DNA from: Aggregatilineales bacterium
GTDB lineage: Bacteria > Chloroflexota > Anaerolineae > Aggregatilineales > Phototrophicaceae
Length of the DNA: 64,000 nt
NCBI GenBank assembly: GCA_030834905.1
Contig: JAUQWZ010000052.1
Span: 1 to 64,000, forward strand
Reading direction: 5' to 3'
Part shown: positions 1 through 8,685 of the stretch, piece by piece
Numbering within the stretch: the stretch's first letter is position 1
Layout of the letters: each line of letters starts with the position of its first letter
Position numbers and translations under genes: made by a program
Notes under the pieces: model-generated
Seen by the model: the letters and a program-made list of their open reading frames with translations, nothing else
What the model was told of the DNA's origin: nothing
The model's database searches: none

Positions 1-390
1 CGCTTTGAACATTTTAAGTCGAGCCGGGTGGGACGCACCCGTACAGCTTAACGCAGCACCTCTGCTGGTGTCCGTTTTGGACATCGGTAAGCGCAAGCGT
101 GCTGTAGAAGCTACGCGGCTTTAGCCGCTGTAGAGCGTCACGATCCACCTGATTATGGAACAGCGGGCATAGGCGTCCGCGCCGCCAGACACGCGCGTAT
201 CCAGCAGCAAAAAGACAAGCCTGCCAAAGCGAGTCCTTCAGCAGACTTGTCTTTTCGGAGACGCAGGTTTCGTCCACACTGCGTTTGGCGCTATGCTGAC
301 AAAACAGATCGCCTTCACAAGCGAGGCGCGTCCTACCCTGATGCTCTGTGGGCGGTTCACCGAGCCGCCCTGGCTGATGCCAATCGGTGG
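1..390. other. Gene-free left edge with palindromes
   Basis: No convincing coding region is seen: the open frames here are short, overlap on opposite strands, and have no ribosome binding site or recognisable protein. The stretch holds several small palindromes: GGGTGGGACGCACCC near 27, a GCGGCTTTAGCCGC hairpin near 116, and a long hairpin at 209-256. It reads as repeat-rich intergenic DNA. Confidence 0.5.
209..256. repeat. Imperfect hairpin with A/T-rich ends
   Basis: The left arm AAAAAGACAAGCCTGCC (209-225) pairs with the right arm AGCAGACTTGTCTTTTC (240-256) at most positions, around a 14-nt loop. The ends are A- or T-rich on both strands, so it could act as a weak bidirectional terminator. 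No T-run longer than five is present. Confidence 0.45.
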
Positions 391-732
391 TTAGTCCACC
401 TGAACCTTGACCTTGTGCGGTCCGGTGGTCGAAGGACGGTCGTCGTCGCTGTCGGTGGATGAAGACGCCCGCTTAAAATTCTTATCGAATTCGCTGCTTG
501 CCTTCTCCAGCCCTTCGGCGGCGGCATCCACCAGTACCTGGATGCTCTTGAAAAACTCGCTGCCGGCTTCCTTACTGTGTTCCTTGAACCCTTCTGGCAG
601 CAGCGCGTCAACCGCTTTCAGGCTTTCTTCGACGGCGCGTTTCTGATGGTGCAGGAATGCGCGCAGGGGATCGCGGGTTGATTCGGTTTCATTTTCTTCG
701 GTTGGCTGTTCGTTCTCTACATAGTCGCTCAT
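391..732 (-). CDS. Small acidic hypothetical protein
   Basis: This 113-residue protein is not recognised. It is rich in Glu, Asp, Ser and Lys, has a predicted helical middle (an FLHHQKRAVEESLKAVDALL stretch) and a Ser/Asp-rich C-terminal tail ending in KVKVQVD. No membrane segment or signal peptide is seen. The start at 732 is chosen over in-frame codons at 756 and 798 because a TATAAT box lies at 767-772 on the minus strand, which would put transcription start near 760. The 732 ATG follows GAGAAAG. It is probably a soluble cytoplasmic protein transcribed alone; function unknown. Confidence 0.7.
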   Translation of the reverse strand: MSDYVENEQPTEENETESTRDPLRAFLHHQKRAVEESLKAVDALLPEGFKEHSKEAGSEFFKSIQVLVDAAAEGLEKASSEFDKNFKRASSSTDSDDDRPSTTGPHKVKVQVD

Positions 733-766
733 GGTTTTCACTTTCTCACTTGACATCGTACACTCT

Positions 767-772
767 ATTATA
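767..772 (-). promoter_or_regulatory. Minus 10 box of the small acidic gene
   Basis: TATAAT on the minus strand, about 35 nt upstream of the ATG at 732. No good -35 hexamer is seen; TTGCAA at 793-798 is spaced 20 nt away. The box excludes the longest reading frame start. Confidence 0.45.
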
Positions 773-825
773 CGGTGACCCGTGTTAGAAGGTTGCAAAT
801 TGGCTGCGCGCAGAAACGACGCGGC

Positions 826-1599
826 TTATTCGCCAGTGGGTTGATCCGGCTGGCTGGTCTGCGGCGCGCGCTGACGCAGCAGATCGAGCAGCAGGGTGAC
901 GTTCTCAATATCGGCGAGGCGGGCGCTGTACCAGACTTCGCCGCTGCCGTCCAGCAGCGCCAGCCGCCGCCCGCCGAGACGGTGTCCGCCGTAATCATCC
1001 CATGAGAGCATCTGATCGCCGCTGTACAGCCCGGAAGCGCTGATCTTCAGGCTGTCTAAAAACGGAATTGACTCGCCGCGTTCCAACCGGGCGGCGATCA
1101 GCGGCTGAAGTGTCCGGTTGAGCGCGGCGGTCAGTTTGGTGCCCAGTTCGGCGGCGCGGCGGTAGACATTGGTGATGGTGAAGATTTCGCCCTGGTTGGT
1201 CGTCACGGTGAACTGGTAGAGGTTCCGGTGCAGCCGCCCGCCAAAATAGGCGAGGCGCTCGGCGCGCAGCCGCACGCCGCGGATTTCGTGGTAGAAGAAG
1301 TGGACGATATTTGAGCCTTCGCGATAGCTGAAGCCGCGCTCGTAAAGGATGATCTCGCGGTTCCAGACGTGCAGCACATACCAACCCAGCGCCAGCGCCA
1401 GCACCGCCATCAGCACGATAGTGAGCGCCGGTCCCCACCACTGGGGGATCGCCGCCAGCGTGAAGTTGAGGACGACGGCTGCCGCCCCGCCGATGACTGC
1501 CGCAATCAGGAGAGGCTTCCCCCTGTCGCTGGGAAAGTTGGCAATCGCCTCGCCCAGCATCGGATCGGCTTCAATGGCTTCAATGGGCGGAACGGACAT
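826..1599 (-). CDS. Two-helix membrane protein, DUF6585-like
   Basis: This is a 257-residue protein with two adjacent hydrophobic segments (about residues 29-50 and 56-77) and then a long soluble part that starts with an EIILYERGFSYREG-type strand. The layout resembles the DUF6585 group of membrane-anchored proteins with a PH-like cytoplasmic domain; that assignment is from memory and tentative. It follows the lipoprotein gene with a 5-bp gap, so the two are probably co-transcribed. The start ATG is preceded directly by AAAAGGG. No catalytic motif is visible. Confidence 0.75.
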   Translation of the reverse strand: MSVPPIEAIEADPMLGEAIANFPSDRGKPLLIAAVIGGAAAVVLNFTLAAIPQWWGPALTIVLMAVLALALGWYVLHVWNREIILYERGFSYREGSNIVHFFYHEIRGVRLRAERLAYFGGRLHRNLYQFTVTTNQGEIFTITNVYRRAAELGTKLTAALNRTLQPLIAARLERGESIPFLDSLKISASGLYSGDQMLSWDDYGGHRLGGRRLALLDGSGEVWYSARLADIENVTLLLDLLRQRAPQTSQPDQPTGE

Positions 1600-1604
1600 C
1601 CCTT

Positions 1605-2411
1605 TTAGCCCGTATTGACTGCCGAAATCGAGAGGTTGTCAAATTCGACGCGCAAGCCAAGCCGATTGGCGGCGCTGGCAGCTAACCCCACCTGCCCGCG
1701 CGTGTAGGTGTCGTCGGTGACGTCCGCCATAAACACCTCGTTCACGTACAGCGCCAGGTAGTTTCCGGCGCAGACGGCGCGAAGGTGGTTGCTGCCCGGT
1801 CCGGCGTGAATCTGGTCGGAAGCCGTCCAGTTGACCAGCGGCACGACGTCACGCCCACGGGCGCGCATGATGGCATACGAGCCAGTCCCTTGAATCAGGA
1901 ACAGATAGCCGTCACCTTCACCGACACTGGCTTCGGCTGTGGACTGCTCCACCGCTGCTGTTTCGTCAGGCGCGGGCGTCTGTTCGGCGGCATCGTCGTC
2001 CGCCGCCTCGGTTGGATCGGCTTCAGGCGTGTCCTCCATGATGGCGACCAGCTCCGGGTTAGCCTCGCGCGCCTGTCCCATCGAACCGCGCACGCGGCAC
2101 ATCACGCCGAAGGCATTCTCATTACGCTCGGTGGTTTGCGCCACATCCACGTCGATGACGGCATCGTCGTAGCTGTCGCCCCACTGTCCCCACCAGAGCG
2201 TGTTATCGCCCTGCGCGACATTGATATGGTATACGCCGTCGTTCACCCGCAGCGTTGCCAAGCCGTAAGCGCCTTCTTCAAACGTGCCCGGTTCGGTGAA
2301 GTTATAAAACGCCAGCTCATCCCCTTTGGCGATCTGCTGAAGTGGTGCGCGGCTCTGGCAGGCGGCTAAGCATAAAGCCGCCATTCCGGCGACTGCAATG
2401 ATCTTTTTCAC
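1605..2411 (-). CDS. Lipoprotein with jelly-roll (DUF1080-like) domain
   Basis: The 268-residue product begins with a lipoprotein signal (MKKIIAVAGMAALCLAAC), with Cys18 as the expected lipidated residue, so it should be exported and membrane-anchored. The rest looks like a concanavalin-like beta sandwich of the DUF1080 kind: GVMCRVRG, then GYLFLIQGTGSYAIMRAR, HLRAVCAGNYLALYVNEVF and a GQVGLAASA strand near the end. An acidic Ala/Glu/Thr-rich insert (about residues 128-168) interrupts the fold. Translation starts at GTG 2411 after GAGG. It is the first gene of a pair with the membrane protein downstream. The ligand is unknown. Confidence 0.8.
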   Translation of the reverse strand: MKKIIAVAGMAALCLAACQSRAPLQQIAKGDELAFYNFTEPGTFEEGAYGLATLRVNDGVYHINVAQGDNTLWWGQWGDSYDDAVIDVDVAQTTERNENAFGVMCRVRGSMGQAREANPELVAIMEDTPEADPTEAADDDAAEQTPAPDETAAVEQSTAEASVGEGDGYLFLIQGTGSYAIMRARGRDVVPLVNWTASDQIHAGPGSNHLRAVCAGNYLALYVNEVFMADVTDDTYTRGQVGLAASAANRLGLRVEFDNLSISAVNTG

Positions 2412-2491
2412 GCGATGCCATCCTCGGCTGGGCTGCCATTGTTCTATTCGTGACGGACATGCTTAATGTACCACAGCAAAGAAGTTCGCCG

Positions 2492-3142
2492 CTATGACGT
2501 TCCATCTAACACGCGCACAAACTCCAGGTCGGGATTGTGTTCAATTTCCTGGGAAGAATCGACGACCAGATCGGCTTTCACCTGCGGCTGGTGGGTTTCG
2601 ACGTAGCGCGCTTCAGCCGGCATCCAGCGGTTGACCCACAGATCGCGGGCGGATTCGCCATCCCGCGCCAAGCCGCGCTCAAGACGTATTTCGTCGGGAC
2701 AGCCCATCCAGATGGTGTAGTCGTAATAATCGGCAAGCAGCGGCAGCAGGGCATAAATGCCCTCAACCATTACCACGCCGCCCACCGGCACTGATCTAAA
2801 GGCGGCGAGTTCATCGCGAAGCCAATCATACTGCTGGTAGTAGCCCGGCTCATTGCGCGACAGCGGTTCAAGCACCTGCTGGCGCAGGCGCTGCACGTCG
2901 AAATCTCCGGCTATTGTATTGGCGGCGTCTTTCGGGCGAAGGCGAGACGGCAGGTAGAAATCGTCGATATGGACAATGTTGGCGTCGGGCAGCATCTGGC
3001 GCAGCCGCTGGGCGAAGGCGCTCTTGCCGGAGCCGCCGCAGCCATCGACGGCAAGCAGCAGGGTTTTATATTTCCGGGGCAGCGCCAGCAGTTTCCCGGC
3101 AAAGTCCCGATAGGTTTTGATAACCGCCATGTTAGAGGTCAT
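2492..3142 (-). CDS. Uridine-kinase-like P-loop kinase
   Basis: This is a 216-residue soluble kinase of the uridine kinase/phosphoribulokinase-like group. The Walker A loop GCGGSGKS is at residues 34-41, followed by VHIDDFYLP, where the Asp residues are expected to help catalysis, and by VMVEGIYAL (Walker B-like strand). The family phosphorylates uridine/cytidine or related small substrates with NTP. The exact substrate cannot be read from the sequence. The frame overlaps the upstream Nudix gene by 11 bp if it starts at 3142; the ATG at 3130 avoids the overlap. Either way the two genes form one transcription unit. Confidence 0.85.
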   Translation of the reverse strand: MTSNMAVIKTYRDFAGKLLALPRKYKTLLLAVDGCGGSGKSAFAQRLRQMLPDANIVHIDDFYLPSRLRPKDAANTIAGDFDVQRLRQQVLEPLSRNEPGYYQQYDWLRDELAAFRSVPVGGVVMVEGIYALLPLLADYYDYTIWMGCPDEIRLERGLARDGESARDLWVNRWMPAEARYVETHQPQVKADLVVDSSQEIEHNPDLEFVRVLDGTS

Positions 3143-3794
3143 GCTCTTTCGCCCACGTGAGCCACCGGCGCAGCCCTTTGACGAGCATCGGATCGCCGTT
3201 CATCGGCACCCAATACATTGAGAAAACGTGTTGATGATCCGCCCGTTTTTGCCAGGTTTCCGGCGTTGGCGCGGTCAGGCGCAGATGAAAGAGATGGCGC
3301 TCTAACTCGGTTGTCAGAGCGTCGGCATCAATCCAGCCCACCGCGCAGCGCAGCACGTCAAAATCGCCGCCGCCGATGAGCCTGAACTGATAATAATGTA
3401 TCTTCACATAGTCGCCTTCCTGGGCGACCACGTGGACGCGCTGCCCACGACGAATACGCCGCCAGCGCGGCACGTCCGGCTCGCCCGGATAGCGCATCCG
3501 CGAGACGTTCCGCAGAAGAAAGTATTCGCTGGTGTCCAGCCCAATTTCCTCGTCCGCCATCGTCATGACGCCCAGCGAGCGCACGATCTCCACGTCTTTG
3601 ACGCCGGTTTCTTCTTCCAGTTCGCGGAGCACTGCTGTTTCGGGCGTTTCCCCCGGCTCGATAGTTCCGGCGGGAAGCTGCACCCCCGAAGTAGGATGGC
3701 GAAACACGAGTAGTTCACGACCACGCTCGGAATCGCGGGTGACAAACGCGGTTACCTTACCGAGCGCCCGACTGGTTGGATAGGCATTGTTCAT
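3132..3794 (-). CDS. Nudix hydrolase
   Basis: The Nudix box is complete: G43-TIEPG-E-TPETAVL-RELEEETGV (residues 43-65), with the metal-binding REXXEE core intact, so it should hydrolyse a nucleoside diphosphate linked to another moiety. About 220 residues, with a long C-terminal part unlike the minimal family; the substrate is not predictable. The ATG at 3794 follows CCTGGTGGTA and is preferred to the longer frame reaching 3929, whose N-terminus is unlike the family and runs into the upstream gene. It precedes the uridine-kinase-like gene, which suggests a shared nucleotide-handling role. Confidence 0.88.
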   Translation of the reverse strand: MNNAYPTSRALGKVTAFVTRDSERGRELLVFRHPTSGVQLPAGTIEPGETPETAVLRELEEETGVKDVEIVRSLGVMTMADEEIGLDTSEYFLLRNVSRMRYPGEPDVPRWRRIRRGQRVHVVAQEGDYVKIHYYQFRLIGGGDFDVLRCAVGWIDADALTTELERHLFHLRLTAPTPETWQKRADHQHVFSMYWVPMNGDPMLVKGLRRWLTWAKEHDL

Positions 3795-3907
3795 TACCAC
3801 CAGGAACCTATGCTGCGTAGACAAAATCAGAATGGGACACAGCCTAATGCTAACATGGATTGCCCGCGTGACACACTGCCGCGTGACTAAACCGGCGGCA
3901 AATTTCC

Positions 3908-5353
3908 TCAGGTATCGCGGCGTTCCCATTCAGCGAGCCGTTTGTACCGCAGCTCGCGCCACTGCGCGGCGATGGGTACGGCGCGCAGTTCGCGGGCAAG
4001 CTGCCGCGCCGCCAAGCCGACGACCGCCGCGAACGTCGGGTAGGCGAATTCCATATCTGCCAGCCGTTCCACCGGCAGACCGCCCGCCATCGCCGCCGAG
4101 ACAATATGGACGACTTCCACCGCCTGCTCGCCCACGACATGCGCGCCCACAACCTGACGGGTGCCGCGATCCACAATGATCTTACAGAAGCCCGCGTCAT
4201 GTCCGTCAATGACGGCGCGATCCATATCGGTATAAGGAACGACGGCAACCGCGCAGTCGTACTGCTCGCGCGCTCTTTCTTCGGTCAGCCCAATGCTGCC
4301 ATATTCGGGATCGGTGAAGCCGCCATGCGGGACAAGCTGGTTGTCGTCCACTTCATTGATGCCGAGGACGGCGTTTTCGGCAGCCACCCGCGCCTGAGAA
4401 CTGGCGCTCTGCACCAGCATCATGCGCCCGGTGATATCGCCAGCGGCGAAGATGTGCCCGACCGACGTTTGCAGATGATCGTTGACCTGAATATACGGTC
4501 CTTTGGTTTCGATACCGGCGGCGGGCAAACTAAGCGCGTCGAGGTTGCCGGGCCAGCCCACCGACTCGATCACCGCTTCGACGGCGCGGGTGTGTTCCTG
4601 CCCGTCTCTGGTAAAGACAAGATTGAAACCGTCGTCGCGCGCCTCAATACGCTCCACCGCCTGGATACCGGTGACGATTTCAATGCCACGGCTGGCAAAC
4701 TCAGCCGCCATCAGCTCGGCAACCGCTGCGTCTTCCGGCGGCAGAATGCGCGGCATCACATCAAGCAGCGTTACCTGCGAGCCAAAGCCGCGAAACACCG
4801 AAGCCAACTGGCAGCCGGTCGCGCCGCTGCCGATGATCACCAGCGAAGCTGGCAGCCGGGTCATCTCCCAGACGTCACTGTGGATCAGCGCGTGTTCGCC
4901 GCCGGGGAAATTCAGCTTGCGGGCGTAGCCACCCGCGCAGATGATGATTTTGCTGCCTTCGAGAATGCGTCCGTCAGGGAGTTCGAGCCGGTGCGAATCG
5001 AGGAAGCGCGCCGGACCGACGCCGTGAAATACTTCCGCTCGCATGTCCTGCAGGTGGTGAATTAGCTGCTTCTTCTCCTGCACCTGGTAGACGATCTGCT
5101 GCGTCCGGGCGATCAGGCGCGGAAAATCAACCACTGGCGGCGGCGCATCCAAGCCGTAATCGGCGAACTGTTCGGCATTTCGCAGCAGCCGCGCCGCCTT
5201 TGCCAGAACGCGCGTCGGCACGCAGCCGTCATTGGTGCAGGTGCCGCCCATCAGGTCACGCTCAATCAGCGCGACGCTGGCGCCCAGTTCGCGCGCCCGA
5301 AGCGCCGCCGTCACGCCAGCGGGTCCCCCGCCGATCACGATCACGTCATACAT
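3908..5353 (-). CDS. Pyridine nucleotide-disulfide oxidoreductase
   Basis: This 481-residue flavoprotein is like dihydrolipoamide dehydrogenase or mercuric reductase. It starts with the FAD-binding VIGGGPAG motif, has a redox-active pair Cys39-Cys44 in GGTCTNDGCVPTR, an NAD(P)-binding VIIGSGATG motif and a second FAD motif IFAAGDITG. The C-terminal dimerisation domain has AYPTF where family members usually have the HPT motif, so the usual catalytic His of the His-Glu pair is missing. It is probably a thiol/disulfide or quinone reductase rather than a true E3 subunit; no 2-oxoacid dehydrogenase genes are nearby. Start ATG 5353 follows GAGGGA. Confidence 0.88.
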   Translation of the reverse strand: MYDVIVIGGGPAGVTAALRARELGASVALIERDLMGGTCTNDGCVPTRVLAKAARLLRNAEQFADYGLDAPPPVVDFPRLIARTQQIVYQVQEKKQLIHHLQDMRAEVFHGVGPARFLDSHRLELPDGRILEGSKIIICAGGYARKLNFPGGEHALIHSDVWEMTRLPASLVIIGSGATGCQLASVFRGFGSQVTLLDVMPRILPPEDAAVAELMAAEFASRGIEIVTGIQAVERIEARDDGFNLVFTRDGQEHTRAVEAVIESVGWPGNLDALSLPAAGIETKGPYIQVNDHLQTSVGHIFAAGDITGRMMLVQSASSQARVAAENAVLGINEVDDNQLVPHGGFTDPEYGSIGLTEERAREQYDCAVAVVPYTDMDRAVIDGHDAGFCKIIVDRGTRQVVGAHVVGEQAVEVVHIVSAAMAGGLPVERLADMEFAYPTFAAVVGLAARQLARELRAVPIAAQWRELRYKRLAEWERRDT

Positions 5354-5494
5354 AGGTATCCCTCGCGCCGTAGAGCGTCACACGCAGTATAACGCGGCGT
5401 AGTGATAGGAGCGACGATTTTGAACGTCGGATCGGAAGCCGCGCCTGCGGGTATACGGAGAAATGATGGCTGCCCGAACGCGCGAACCGATCCG

Positions 5495-6493
5495 CTACAG
5501 GGATACGAGTCGGGCAGCGATGCGAAGCTGCTTTGGAAAGACCGGCAGGAACTCGATCAGGCTCTGGTAGCGCCCTGCCTCGCGCTCGGACAGGTAGCGC
5601 CGCAGCACGTGAATGACGGCGGGCAGCACCGTCATGCCGCGCGCCTTGCGTTCCACCAGCACGTAGGCGTTGGCTTCGGTCTGGCTGACATGATCTTCCA
5701 GATAGATGGCAACCGCCGCCGCCAGAAAAACCGTCGTGAGCTGTTCTTCCCAGGTGGGATACATTGCCTGAAGCTGGTCGCCAACCGGTAGTCCGTTCTG
5801 GGTGACTGCGGCAGCCTGGTCGGCGTGCTGGCGCAGGTAGCTGTGCATCAGCATCCGCCCATACTGGGTGATGGCGGCGCGGTAGACGTGCGCCGGGTCT
5901 TCGTCGAAGGGCCAGGGCGCGCTGTCGCCCCAGGCAAGGCGGGGCGGCACAATCGTCGCCAGCGTACCGGCAAGGCGCAAGCCAAGCTCCTGATCGGTGG
6001 GAAACGAGATATTGGGGATAAACAGCAGCGAGTCGGTTATGCCGCCAAAGAACTGCTCGAAAAATGGCTTTAGTTGGACATTCCGAAACACTTTTGCGGT
6101 TTCAGACAGGCTCTTCTGCCAGGCGTCATCTTCCTCGTTCCACCAGGCGGTGAGATCGGCGCAGGCATAAAAATCGCCCAGTTTGTCATCCCAATCCGAC
6201 GGTGCCCAGGGAGGCAGACTGTCAATCATCAGTTCGGGCAAGCGCAGCAGCATCCCCAGTGAGAAGATCGCTTCCAGCGGCGTGCCCCGGTCGAGCAGGG
6301 TTTGCATCCCCACAACCGCCTCATGGGCGCGCAGGTCGGCAAGCCGCTTTTGAGTCGCGCGGGCGTGGGCATGAGTGCCATGAGGCTTGCGCTGCTGGTT
6401 CTGTTCGGGCAGCCGCGTACACGCAAGCACCGCCGATATCAGGCGCACGCGGTTATCCAGCCTGACGCTGACATCTGAATCGTTCGTGGTCAT
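5495..6493 (-). CDS. Conserved hypothetical protein, 332 residues
   Basis: The protein is not recognised. It is soluble and mostly helical. Near the N-terminus it has VRLISAVLACTRLPEQNQQRK followed by a His-rich THAHARATQKR segment, and it has several Trp-rich stretches (WAPSDWDDK, WWNEEDDAW). The H-x-H near residue 43 and later acidic residues could suggest a metal site, but no classical HExxH is seen. The ATG at 6493 follows AGGACA and is preferred to the start at 6517. It stands alone, separated by about 140 bp from the flavoprotein gene downstream. Confidence 0.7.
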   Translation of the reverse strand: MTTNDSDVSVRLDNRVRLISAVLACTRLPEQNQQRKPHGTHAHARATQKRLADLRAHEAVVGMQTLLDRGTPLEAIFSLGMLLRLPELMIDSLPPWAPSDWDDKLGDFYACADLTAWWNEEDDAWQKSLSETAKVFRNVQLKPFFEQFFGGITDSLLFIPNISFPTDQELGLRLAGTLATIVPPRLAWGDSAPWPFDEDPAHVYRAAITQYGRMLMHSYLRQHADQAAAVTQNGLPVGDQLQAMYPTWEEQLTTVFLAAAVAIYLEDHVSQTEANAYVLVERKARGMTVLPAVIHVLRRYLSEREAGRYQSLIEFLPVFPKQLRIAARLVSL

Positions 6494-6673
6494 GATTGTC
6501 CTGAAAAACAACGGCAAAACTGCCTTGTATTGTAACCCACTAACCGCCGGAAAAAGCGAAAGGCTTCCAGAGCCTGGGCGGTTGAATCTTCATGATAACC
6601 GCAGCGTGTTTGCCAGTGGGCGGTTTGCCGCATGGTCGCCGCGCCCGCGCCAATTATTAACCTGCTCTCACTA

Positions 6674-6699
6674 TTGACCCCAGATTTTTGCTGTACAAT
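6674..6699 (+). promoter_or_regulatory. Possible promoter of the permease gene
   Basis: TTGACC at 6674-6679 and TACAAT at 6694-6699 lie upstream of the ATG at 6736. The spacer is only 14 bp, shorter than usual, so this is a weak prediction. Confidence 0.3.
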
Positions 6700-6735
6700 A
6701 GGGCGCGTTCGTCGGCTAAGTTCATTGAGTAAAGG

Positions 6736-7764
6736 ATGGCGGCAGAAGCCAGTTCATCGCTGCGACGCCTGCTGCTCCCAGGCGTTGGCATTGTGATTAT
6801 CGTGGTGCTGCTGGCGGCGGTGACCGGCACCGGCAGCGACGCGGGCACTATCGTGAGCATCTTCAGCACGCGCTTTCTCGGCATCTTCATCGAAGCAGTC
6901 CCCTTTCTCCTGCTCGGCACGCTGGCGTCCGGCTTGATTGAATCGTTCATCAGCCATGACGATATTGCCCGCTGGGTGCCGCGCAACCCGGTGCTGGCGA
7001 CGCTGATGGGTACGTTCATGGGCTTTACCTTCCCGGTGTGCGAATGCGGCGTCGTGCCGGTGGTGCGGCGGCTGTATACCAAAGGGCTGCCGATGTCGGT
7101 GGGCGTGACGTTTTTGCTCGCCGCGCCGGTCATTAACCCGATTGTGCTGGTCAGCACCTATGTGGCGTTTGGCTTTGGTGCGGTGCTGATCGGGCGCTTC
7201 GTCATCACGATTGTGGTGGCGATGGCGGTCGGGCTGGTGTTCGCCTTTGCTGGTCGCCCGCAGGACATGCTGCGCCCGGCGTCACTTGCGCCGGTGATGG
7301 GCGGTTCGGGCGACGTCATCCCGCTGTATGCCCGGACGCCGCGCAAGCCGCTGCTTGTCGGGCTGCGGGACGCGCTGGCGATGGCGGGCGACGAATTCTT
7401 CGAGATGGGGCGCTATCTGATCATCGGCTCGCTGCTGGCAGCTGCCATGCAGACGCTGGTGAGCCAGGACGTGCTGCTGGCGCTCGGCAGAGGTCCGGTC
7501 GTTTCCGTCCTGGTCATGCAGGCGCTGGCGTTTGTCCTCAGCGTCTGTTCAACGGTTGATGCGTTCCTGGCGCTGGCGTTCACCGGCACCTTCACGACCG
7601 GCTCGATTCTGGCATTCCTGACCTTTGGCGCGATGGTGGATATCAAAAGCACGCTGATGTTCGCCGGAGTCTACCGCCGCCGGGTCGTGCTGTATCTGAT
7701 CCTGCTGCCGCTGCTGATGACCATGCTGATCGGCGTGTGGCTCAATCTGAATGTCGTTTTTTAA
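6736..7764 (+). CDS. YcgR/ArsP-type permease (UPF0718)
   Basis: This is a 342-residue integral membrane protein with about eight to nine hydrophobic segments. It carries the family signature FPVCECGVVPVVRR (Cys102 and Cys104), the repeated PVINP motif and the SVCSTVDAFLAL segment in the second half, typical of the UPF0718/ArsP_1 permeases related to Bacillus YcgR and to organoarsenical exporters. The following gene is a TIGR03943 (YcgQ) protein, the usual partner of the YcgR branch, so a two-component membrane complex is likely. The cargo is unknown. AAAGG directly abuts the ATG, an unusually short SD spacing. Confidence 0.88.
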   Translation: MAAEASSSLRRLLLPGVGIVIIVVLLAAVTGTGSDAGTIVSIFSTRFLGIFIEAVPFLLLGTLASGLIESFISHDDIARWVPRNPVLATLMGTFMGFTFPVCECGVVPVVRRLYTKGLPMSVGVTFLLAAPVINPIVLVSTYVAFGFGAVLIGRFVITIVVAMAVGLVFAFAGRPQDMLRPASLAPVMGGSGDVIPLYARTPRKPLLVGLRDALAMAGDEFFEMGRYLIIGSLLAAAMQTLVSQDVLLALGRGPVVSVLVMQALAFVLSVCSTVDAFLALAFTGTFTTGSILAFLTFGAMVDIKSTLMFAGVYRRRVVLYLILLPLLMTMLIGVWLNLNVVF

Positions 7765-7904
7765 GTACTGAGTACTAAGTGCTGAGGGCTGAGATCAGGA
7801 AGTACAAAGTTAAAAGTCAAAAGTGCAAAGTGAAGAGCAGTCTTATCTTCGACTTGTACCTTTGCACTTTTCACTCAGTACTCGATACTCAGTACTCAGA
7901 ACTG
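7765..7904. repeat. Heptameric inverted-repeat locus A
   Basis: The gap between the two permease-pair genes is filled with degenerate 7-bp units. The left half reads as units ending in AGT (ACTGAGT, ACTAAGT, then TAAAAGT, CAAAAGT, GCAAAGT) and the right half as units containing ACT (TTGCACT, TTTCACT, CAGTACT, CAGTACT). The two halves are mutually complementary and can fold into one long stem. The same design recurs at about 8686, 25057, 40945 and 42984. Confidence 0.8.
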
Positions 7905-7914
7905 GAGAAGTGCG

Positions 7915-8685
7915 ATGCAGCGAACCCACACCCACGATCATCACGAGGACAGCGGGGGAGATTTCCAGGACTGGCTCAAGGCGGGGCTGCTGCTTGGGCT
8001 GGGACTGTATTTTGTCTATAACATCATCAGCGGCAACCTGACCAACTACATCAACGTGCGCTTCGCCTGGCTGTCGGTTGTGGCGGCGGCGCTGTTCCTG
8101 CTCATCGGCGGCTACAGCGCCTACCACCTGCTGCGCCATCACAGCGGCGGCGATCACGATCATCATCACAGCCACGCGCCGGTATCGTGGGGCGCGCTGC
8201 TGGTGGTGGCGATCCCGCTGGTGCTGGGCACGCTCATCCCCTCTCGTCCGCTGGGCGTGGAAGCCGTCGGCGGCGATCTGGGGCTGTCGTCGGCATCGGT
8301 CACTGCTAACAGCGCTGCTACCTTCACCGTCAACCCGGAGAACCGCAACGTGCTCGACTGGCTGCGGGTGATCAACAGCGCCGAGGATTACAGCGCCGTC
8401 AACGGGCAGCCTGCCGACGTGCTTGGCTTCGTCTACACTGAACCGACGATGGGCGAAAACCAGTTCATGGTGGCGCGGTTCACCATAAGCTGCTGCGTCG
8501 CCGACGCTTCGGCAATCGGGCTGCCAACCTACTGGGCAGAGGCGGACACGCTGGAACAGGGGCAGTGGGTGCGGGCGCGAGGCACCATGCAGGTATCAGC
8601 CTTCCGCAGCGACGAGACGCCGGTTTTGCAGGCGACCAGCGTCGAATTGGTCGAACAGCCGGAACATCCGTATCTGTATCCTTAG
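7915..8685 (+). CDS. TIGR03943 (YcgQ-like) permease partner
   Basis: The 256-residue protein opens with a His-rich tail (HTHDHHED), has two membrane helices (about residues 25-45 and 48-70), a second His-rich loop (GGDHDHHHSHAP), another helix, and then an extracellular domain ending in a FTISCCVADA motif and a beta-rich part. This matches the TIGR03943/DUF1980 family, partner of UPF0718 permeases. The paired His clusters suggest metal binding at the membrane (inference). The ATG follows GGAGAAGTGCG; the RBS sits at the very edge of repeat locus A. Confidence 0.85.
   Translation: MQRTHTHDHHEDSGGDFQDWLKAGLLLGLGLYFVYNIISGNLTNYINVRFAWLSVVAAALFLLIGGYSAYHLLRHHSGGDHDHHHSHAPVSWGALLVVAIPLVLGTLIPSRPLGVEAVGGDLGLSSASVTANSAATFTVNPENRNVLDWLRVINSAEDYSAVNGQPADVLGFVYTEPTMGENQFMVARFTISCCVADASAIGLPTYWAEADTLEQGQWVRARGTMQVSAFRSDETPVLQATSVELVEQPEHPYLYP

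Noticed and set aside
1..300. Short frames at the left edge as genes
   Set aside because: They overlap each other, lack SD sites, and are made of palindromic repeat sequence.
7765..7904. Heptamer loci as CRISPR arrays
   Set aside because: Units are 7 bp and degenerate, with no spacers, leader or cas genes.
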